In this document: positions 45,411 through 64,000 of the stretch, one piece after another | Position numbering within the stretch: the first letter of the stretch is position 1 | Layout: the number at the start of each line of letters is the position of its first letter | Assembly (NCBI RefSeq): GCF_020085105.1 | Contig: NC_058056.1 | Span: 16,301,429-16,365,428 of the forward strand | Source: Siniperca chuatsi | Lineage: Eukaryota; Chordata; Actinopteri; Centrarchiformes; Sinipercidae | Reading direction: 5' to 3' | DNA length: 64,000 nt | The notes under the pieces: generated by a model | Databases searched by the model: none | What the model saw: only the letters and a program-made list of their open reading frames with translations | What the model was told of the DNA's origin: nothing | Position numbers and translations under genes: made by a program

Positions 45411-46584
45411 TTCTAATAATTATGAGATATTACATTATCGCTTTGACTTCCTACTCTGTCATTATTATGAGATATATATTATACAGATATTTTATTTTTA
45501 TCTATCAAAAAATCTTTTTTTTCTATCAATGCAAATTCTTTCTATCTTTCTTCCCTGACAAGAATGGGCTCCCAACTATAACCTTTCAGTATTTTTTAAA
45601 TTACTTTAAAAACAAAATAGAAATCATTATCTCCCTTGCTACAGCAAAAGTTCAATTTCCTCAACATTGAAACAATGTGCCAGTGTGACACAGGGTTTAG
45701 ATGTTCTTCAAAGCTGGCTCAGGAATTAGCTCTTACCTGTCTACCTTTTTACCTGATTGACATGAGGAACAAGCTATTCATTGTTACTTCTGCATGTGTT
45801 GTTTCAGTCGCAACACATTAACATGCTCTCATAGTTTTGTCCTATAGCTTTCTGTGTGGCATTTAACTGCATAAACAATCGCTAATTGTCCAACTGTAAC
45901 AGAAAGTCACGAGCTTCTCCTGTGCTGCTGAGAACCTCCACCTTGTTTCTATGTAGATCTACGTCACGCTCCAGGCGTTAGCCAATGAACGATCGGCTTT
46001 TGATGGATATTGACCTTTTTGCCCTGATTTTCGTCTGTCAGACAGACACACTCTGTTCTCAAGCTGTGCACCGTCAAGAAACATCAACAAATCAAATGCG
46101 TTACATTTAATTGCTGGGTTGTAGCAGATGATCAGGGTTAAGGGTAAGGTTGGATACACGAACTTTTAATCCCAGTGATCGAGGCGTGATTTGTGCCTGA
46201 GAGGTTAATATCAGGGTGAAATAGGACCACTGACATACAGGGAAGTCATTGGCTGACGCAGTAGTGGCGGGGCATTGTAAAGTTAACTGTGGACTGATAG
46301 CTAAAGCAAAAATATGTTTACTGAAATGTTTACTTTGTAGCGCTATTTGATGAGACATCGAACACGATCGGATACTCAAATGACAACGAGAGCATTAATG
46401 GTCTAGCAAAGACGTATATCTGTGAAAATGAAGTGAAAAGGGTGGTTTGTTTTGTTCATTTATGGTTTGGCAGCTGGCTTTTGTTCAGCTAGCGCTAAGC
46501 TAAAGTGAAGTGCGCTGCGTTGTCATTTACTACCTGCTTTAAGTTAGCTAGCTGTTAGCTATCAGTGCTCAGAGCTGAGTCAAG

Positions 46585-58645
<12,061 letters not shown>

Positions 58646-58969
58646 AGAGGGAAAAATTAAACATGCTTCAGAGATGATGGCACAACTTTATCACTGACAG
58701 AATTTTGAGCCATGTGAAATCAGTAGGTGCTATTCTTTTAAGGTTTTGTTCAGTTAGCAGTGCTAACTTAAATCTTCAAAAGGAGCAAACTGCACAAAAA
58801 AGATAACCAGTGACATGGCATTCACAGACATTCTGTGTAAATAGCTTATATGTTTCATGTATTATGTACGCCTTATTCATGTGTATTTGTGAAAGTCTTA
58901 AGTGCATAAAGACAGTTTATGTTAGTGTGTTTGTGTCATGATGTAATGTTGTCCTCAACCCACTGAATT

Positions 58970-58975
58970 ATTAAA
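58970..58975 (+). terminator. Possible tonsl polyadenylation signal (ATTAAA)
   Basis: ATTAAA 325 bp after the TONSL stop, followed by an A-rich tract and, within about 15 bp, by the start of the Penelope-like copy B. Confidence 0.35.
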
Positions 58976-58984
58976 AAAAACAAT

Positions 58985-59865
58985 TAAAGTAAGTTGGCCT
59001 TTCTTGATTGTTCTACACTCAGAGGAGAGGACGGAAAGCTCCAGATAGAAGTGTACAGGAAACCAACACATACGGATCAATACTTGCTCTTTGACTCACA
59101 CCATCCATTACAGCACAAGCTGGGTGTAATCCGGACATTACAACATAGAGCCCAAGAAGTGCCCACTGGCTCAGAGGGTAAGAAGAAAGAGGAAAGGCAT
59201 GTCCAGAATGCACTCTCAGCCTGTGGTTATCCTACTTGGGCTATCAACAAAGTTAAAAGAGACAAATAACAGGACAAAAGTGTAACAGAACCATGAAGGA
59301 ACGATGTCTCCATTCCTTATGTATCTGGACTGTCTGAAAAACTACAAAGGATCTTTAGACAGCACGATGTTCCTGTTTTCTTTAAACCAGGCAACACTTT
59401 AAGACAGAAACTTGTTCACCCTAAGGACAAGTTACCCACACAGAAACAGAGCAATGTAGTCTACTCCATTCAGTGCAGTGAGGAAAACTGCAAAGAACGG
59501 TACATAGGTGAGACTAAACAGCCACTTCACAAAAGACTTTATCAGCACAGATGACACGCTAACTCAGGATTGCAGATCGCTGTGCATTTGCATCTAAAAG
59601 CTACAAACCACACATTTGAAGACAGCGAGGTGAAGATTCTAAGTAGAGAGAAGAGTTGGTTTGAACGGGGTGTCAAGGAAGCCATTTTTGTGAAAAAAGA
59701 GAACCCCTCTTTGAACTGAAATGGTGGTCTGAGATTCAATCTGCCCAAAGTCTATCACAGTGTATCAGCACTGTTCCCGTCCCATTTTTTCACAATTGAG
59801 AATGACTTCCGGATAGGAGCCAAAACGTCTTGTGTCCAGATGACTACGACTGAAACCTTTTCTAC
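58985..59865 (+). mobile_element. Penelope-like retroelement fragment, copy B (RT end plus GIY-YIG)
   Basis: The frame from 58994 encodes AFLDCSTLRGEDGKLQIEVY then RKPTHTDQYLLFDSHHPLQH, the C-terminal part of a Penelope-type reverse transcriptase, up to a stop at 59267-59269. A further piece gives RQHDVPVFFKPGNTLRQKL, then the GIY-YIG core (NVVYSIQC..., ERYIGETKQP) interrupted by the same in-frame TGA as copy A. The 3' end 'gacttccggataggagccaaaacgtct' matches copy A, but the roughly 200 bp present in copy A at 12990-13185 are absent here. A dead fragment, just past the TONSL 3' end and in the same orientation. Confidence 0.87.
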
Positions 59866-59869
59866 AATA

Positions 59870-61110
59870 ACTCATGGTGCTTTTGTCTTTCAGTGGCCCA
59901 TTTGTCATCTCTATGAAGAAGTTCTTTCTGGTGCATATAAATCCTGAACACAAAAACCTCTTTCTCATCTGTTTAACTCTATCGTTCACAGATTCTACAT
60001 ATAACCTGCTGTACTTTCGTACACGACTAAATGTGTCAACTTGTGGTTACTGCAAAATTTCAAGATTGAATATGGTGATAAGTGTAGGTGATCTGCCGTC
60101 TGATGATTATGCGAATGAGCTGTAATAGGAAGTGTTCACTCTTGCCCACTTTCGTCTTCAGGAAATTCCAAATATGCAGCTTCGCCTGTTGGAGTTTTGC
60201 AGGGTTGTCAATAGGAGGGTCTCAGATTAAATTTTCGTCCCTGCAGGTTAAGTCTAGAGCTACTATCATTAGAATTAAATCATTTAATGTGATTGAAATT
60301 TCATGCTCCATATGTTTGTGCATGATGTATGGCAAAATTAAAATTTGAATAATCCCATATTTATTTTTTTGTTTGAAAATGCAAAATTACTTCCAAAATT
60401 AAAATGATAACACCAATGACAAATACAGTAATTTTTGGTGGCAACAAAATTAAATGTGAAAAGAAATTTTCATTTTAAAATTGGCAGACAACATACAACC
60501 TAAACTTAAAAATTTCAAACTATAGACTTTACATTTGAATGATGTCCTTAGTTTAGGTCATTTCTAATGAAACTGAAATGGTAATTTTCATAATGGAAGG
60601 ATTCTCCCAGGCCCCATTTGTAAAATCTGTCGAAGTCGACCAGTAACAGAGGAAGGTTAGTGGGCTATCTATTTCTGTTAAGTGCTGAATACATTCTGCA
60701 GTTGGCATTGTTGTGAAAGTGGAATTCAAGTGTAGAAATTAATAAAGGTTTCTGAGATGCTTCACCACAAAAAACACAAGAATTGCATGTGTGATTTGTG
60801 TCAGCTTTGTAGTCACCACGAATATTGTTTTGGTCATTTTGAAGTGTAGCTGGCATACTGTCACTGTCTGACTTTAAAAACATTTAGGAACTAAGAGCTT
60901 TTTAGCTTGACTAACAGGCAATTTTGAGTGTTTATTTTTTATTTTTAAGGTTTGTAAAGTTTCAAAGCCCAGTGAATGTTCTCAAACCATACAGGTGCAT
61001 GTAATCGTGAAAGAGGTAATCACCACAATTGGAGATTTTAACAGGGGTGCAAATGCAATTCTAAACTGACACTGTGTCCAGTCCAACAAAGAATATTAAT
61101 ACAATTTGAA
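59870..61110. other. Intergenic, nothing recognised
   Basis: AT-rich spacer between tonsl/Penelope copy B and the NK-lysin-like gene. No coding exon supported. Confidence 0.5.
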
Positions 61111-61119
61111 ATGCAATCA

Positions 61120-61125
61120 TTTATT
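61120..61125 (-). terminator. Possible polyadenylation signal of the NK-lysin-like gene
   Basis: AATAAA on the minus strand (TTTATT on the plus), about 200 bp beyond the stop codon at 61327-61329. Confidence 0.4.
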
Positions 61126-61326
61126 AAATTGTCTGTGCACAAATACAGAAATAGAAATTGACATTACAAAGTAAATAAAGGTAAGACAAGGTGCAACATA
61201 GAGTAAATGCAGTGACAAAAGTAAAGCTGAAAGAGATCCTTGATCACATACATTTTATGTGTGCTGTGAGTTGGTCACCACCACAAACACTTGTGGTTTA
61301 TGTTTTTCTTACAAATTAAGTGCAGT

Positions 61327-62685
61327 TTAATTATTATCCATGCGTACAACATCAGGGACATACATTTCATCACTTTGGGGATCCGTGTCACTTGGATAAA
61401 AGAGCAGGTCCGACAACTCCTTTGGCCTTAAGAGAGCACATCAGGGAAAGATCAAAATAATTCAAATGTATGAGAGCTTCAGTGGTGGAATTAGTATTAA
61501 AATGACTTACTTAAGTAAAAGTAGCAATACCAAACTATAAAAATACTCTATGTGACCTTAAGTCATTAAACTGGACATTGGACCATTAACATCACTGCAA
61601 TATTCAAGATAAATGTGCAATATTCTCTGTTTAATACTCGGTGCAATATACTCTGTTTTCAGTTTAATTTATTGATATTTATTCATACTTCTATTACTGC
61701 TGTGCAATACCCACCGTCTCATAATAATCTTAATAAGCTACACTTAACTTGACAGCACATGCACTATTACTTATATTATTACGTTATAGTGTTATACCGT
61801 ACATATTTATCATCAACTGGTAAATTCACTTTGTACTTTACACTTATTTTAATTTTATACTTATATCCACTTTGTACTAAATTTATCTTGCCTGTATTAT
61901 AGTGTATTATATTTTTCGCTTAGTACTTCTATTCCTGTGTGCACTGACGTGATAGTGAGCAGCTGTAACAAAAGAGTTTCCCCTCGGGGATCAATAAAGT
62001 ATTTCTGATTCTGATTCTCCTTTACAAGTAAAATGCATTCAAAACTTTACTTAAGTATTACCAACGGAATGTGCTTATAAAGTATCAAAAGTAAAAGTAC
62101 TCATTATGCAGAATGGCCCTTGTCAGTGCTATATTAATATAACATTGGATTATTATTGATGTATTAATATGTAAGAAGTTTACTTTTGTACTTGACTGAG
62201 GTGGAGCTAATTTAACTACTTTATACTTATAACAGTGCATCATATGTAATAAACCAATCATGTGTATTGTATCTAAAATCTTAATCAGAAAAGATACTCT
62301 AGCTGTCAGATAACTGTAGTGAGGTAAGAAGTACAACATTTTGCTGGTAACTCACTTGCAGGCTCCAGTGTTGACACAGATCGTCGTCACGTCATCAGTG
62401 GTAGAGAGCTCCTCAATTAATTCTGCGAGGTGTCTCTTCACAAATTTGTGGCACAAATATTTTATGAGGCCAATTTCGTTGCAGATGGACTTCAACTTTG
62501 TTGTCAGACTCTGTGAGAGTAAAAATGACATTATTGCCCCTTCCACAATGCACTGACTAGGTCATCCTGCTCACTGAGCTTTCAGTCTTTGAGACATTTT
62601 ATTTTACCTCTGCAGTGGCGTTAGGTCCAATGGCTTTCTTCACCTTACGTAAAGCCCACTTGCACGCCCAGCATACACCTGGAAG
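61327..62685 (-). CDS. nkl: NK-lysin-like saposin-B antimicrobial protein, 5' exon(s) not found
   Basis: Three exons in transcript order: 62608-62685, 62356-62510, 61327-61426, with consistent phases (0, then AA|G). The product starts LPGVCWACKWALRKVKKAIG, continues SLTTKLKSICNEIG ... YLCHKFVKRHLAELIEELS and ICVNTGACKPKELSDLLFY, and ends with an acidic tail (DTDPQSDEMYVPDVVRMDNN). Six cysteines in the C..C....C...C...C....C saposin-B order and the basic helix pattern are those of fish NK-lysins, membrane-permeabilising peptides from cytotoxic lymphocytes (established for the family). The signal-peptide exon is missing: it should lie to the right, perhaps beyond 64000. The acceptor right of 62685 (CTGCAG) is good. 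Intron 2 holds repeats. Confidence 0.9.
61480..62230 (+). repeat. AAGTACTTTTACTT-family copy split by a LINE-like tail
   Basis: The first part 'gtggtggaattagtattaaaatgacttacttaagtaaaagtagcaatacc' (to about 61560) and second part 'acaagtaaaatgcattcaaaactttacttaagtattacc...agtaaaagtactcattatgcagaatggccc' (from about 62022) are contiguous in other copies. Between them lies a LINE-like 3' end. Confidence 0.65.
61590..62018 (+). mobile_element. LINE-like 3' end with TGATTC tail
   Basis: 'tgcaatattctctgtttaatactcggtgcaatatactctg' ... 'agagtttcccctcggggatcaataaagtatttctgattctgattct'. A 3' end of 'ggggatcaataaagt' plus a short tandem (TTCTGA) tail is typical of a 5'-truncated LINE insertion. It lies within intron 2 of the NK-lysin-like gene, antisense to it. 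Confidence 0.6.
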
Positions 62686-62689
62686 CTGC

Positions 62690-63225
62690 AGATGAAAGTG
62701 ACACAGGCTTTTAATACTGAGCAAATGTTAAATAAGCAGCATACAAACAACTAATAAATGTTTATAACACACTATAATGCAGTTGTACGCATGTATTTTT
62801 AAGCGTTTATTAATGTCTGTCACTATAACTCCTCATGTGAAACCTGGTAACTGGTGCAACTGGTGATTGACAATATAACAATACAGTATAACGTCTTCAT
62901 AAAATCGTGTGATATAAATTGTTTGTTAAGAGTCTATATATAGCTTATAAATGCTAAATAGAGTATTAAAGTAAAGTGTTACCCTTATTTTATTAAAATT
63001 TTACCCCTGAACATCCAGTTTTCTCCTTTTTACTCTTAAGTAGTTTTAAGGTAGTTAAAGCATCTAATTCCACTTGGTCTTTCAGTATCATGTATGTTGT
63101 GTTTATATTATGTACATACCCAAGACTTCATGTTTGTATGGCAGCACAAAATTGAAATATTCTACATGTCTGCGGCATCATTTTAGACACTTTTACCCCA
63201 AATTCAGCCTGACAGATTTGGTATC
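62690..63225. other. Upstream of the NK-lysin exons, nothing recognised
   Basis: Should be intron of the NK-lysin-like gene; no signal-peptide exon found. Confidence 0.45.
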
Positions 63226-63229
63226 TTTG

Positions 63230-63420
63230 GAAACTTTTAGGGTAGCTCAGGCACTAGCGCGGGCGGCCGTAATTTCAGGGTTGGTGGATTAATTCCTGAC
63301 TCCTTCTGTCTAAATGTTGAACTGTCATTGAGTAAGACACTGATCCCCATGTGTGTAGGGGTACATTAGTAAGTTGCTTTGAAAAAACAATGTATTCCAA
63401 ATAAATGTAATGTAATGAAA
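63230..63420 (+). repeat. tRNA-derived SINE
   Basis: The A-box-like 'ggtagctcaggcactagcgcggg' and degenerate B-box region ('gggttggtggattaattcctgactcc') are followed by 'aaatgttgaactgtcattgagtaagacactgatcccc'. This parallels the common fish SINE body 'tgtcgaagtgtccttgagcaagacactgaacccc'. It ends in 'aataaatgtaatgtaatg', a short tandem tail. Confidence 0.75.
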
Positions 63421-63754
63421 CGTTTGGTTCTGTCCTACAATTTATAATATAAAACTGTGGGTTTGAAAAAACTTTGGACAAAAAGTTGTCAGTGACTGAC
63501 CCACCAGCAGGCCACTGCTTGTTAAGGGCTTTTAAATAGGTATGTAATTTATGTCAGCCTATGTCTGTGAGTTGCAAGCAGTTCAACCAAAAAGCGGTTA
63601 CAAAGCAGTGGCTAGTTGTCAAAGAGAGATTTCCCCTCTAACCTCAAATAGATTAATTTAAATAACTGCTTGAGGTTCCAAGTCAAATAATCCAATATTT
63701 CACAAAAAGATAATATTAGAGAAAAATAAGAATTCACATTTATGTAGCAGATTT

Positions 63755-64000
63755 TACTTTTTTCTTCTTTCCATCCCCATTAACCATCTCACGACCCTTC
63801 AGATTTATCTTGTGACCATTGGAGGGGCCTGACCCCAAGGTGGGGAACCACTATACCTAACTGTATATAAAGTAGTTAAAACTAGCTCCACCCCAACCAG
63901 CTACAACAGTAAAATGCTGCTTACACATTTTTGCATCAGTGCTAACAATCTAATAATAAATAATATATCAGTCACAGTGGCCGGTTCTGCAGAATGAGTA
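63755..64000 (-). repeat. Composite: hAT MITE end nested in AAGTACTTTTACTT-family copy
   Basis: Inverted relative to 36277-36925. The reverse complement carries '..actactttatatacagttaggt' directly joined to 'tagtggttccccaccttggggtcaggcccctcc', the same junction as at 36400-36460. The copy runs off the window end. Confidence 0.65.

Larger units (their letters stand above)
43325..46584. other. Intergenic space between gabrr1 and tonsl start sites
   Basis: The two genes diverge from this 3.3 kb stretch, so it should hold both promoters. No GABRR2 exon was seen. A short CAG run lies near 43450-43472. A degenerate repeat and a TA microsatellite occupy 44698-45410. Just before TONSL there are no clear TATA or GC-box motifs I would assign. 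Confidence 0.5.

Noticed and set aside
43325..46584. Search for GABRR2 or another gene between GABRR1 and TONSL
   Set aside because: No Cys-loop receptor motifs or splice-flanked frames found; only repeats and AT-rich DNA.

Overview
This window is nuclear DNA from a vertebrate, almost certainly a teleost fish. The evidence is vertebrate-type split genes with canonical splice sites, an AT-rich background, and many short interspersed repeats of fish-type families (hAT-like MITEs, long-arm foldback elements, tRNA-derived SINEs, Penelope-like retroelements). No prokaryotic, organellar or viral gene content was seen. Species cannot be named from sequence alone.

Layout: (1) 1-22.08 kb is gene-poor. 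It begins with a CpG-rich, promoter-like patch and a candidate minus-strand first exon (0.48-0.87 kb). It also holds a strongly nested transposon cluster (12.6-14.75 kb) and one isolated exon-like segment on the minus strand (20.875-21.010 kb). (2) 22.217-26.592 kb (+) is a complete PM20D2 dipeptidase gene of 7 exons, with one GC-AG intron. (3) 30.357-43.324 kb (-) is a complete GABRR1 (GABA-A receptor rho1) gene of 10 exons, tail-to-tail with PM20D2. Its signal-peptide exon is separated by a 4.9 kb first intron. (4) 46.585-58.645 kb (+) is TONSL, 28 exons encoding TPR, ankyrin, ubiquitin-like and LRR modules. One exon (17) is one base out of register. (5) 58.98-59.87 kb is a Penelope-like element abutting the TONSL 3' end. 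(6) 61.327-62.685 kb (-) is an NK-lysin-like gene (saposin-B antimicrobial protein) whose 5' exon was not found.

The PM20D2/GABRR1 tail-to-tail pair matches the order known from human 6q15, but GABRR2 does not follow GABRR1 here; TONSL (human 8q24.3) does. I see no functional co-operation among the four genes: PM20D2 is dipeptide repair, GABRR1 a synaptic chloride channel, TONSL replication-fork repair, and NK-lysin lymphocyte effector immunity. All exon coordinates were derived by hand from splice sites, reading-frame continuity and recalled family sequence; reading phases close exactly across PM20D2 (1221 nt) and GABRR1 (1434 nt). TONSL sums to 4297 nt, one more than a multiple of three.
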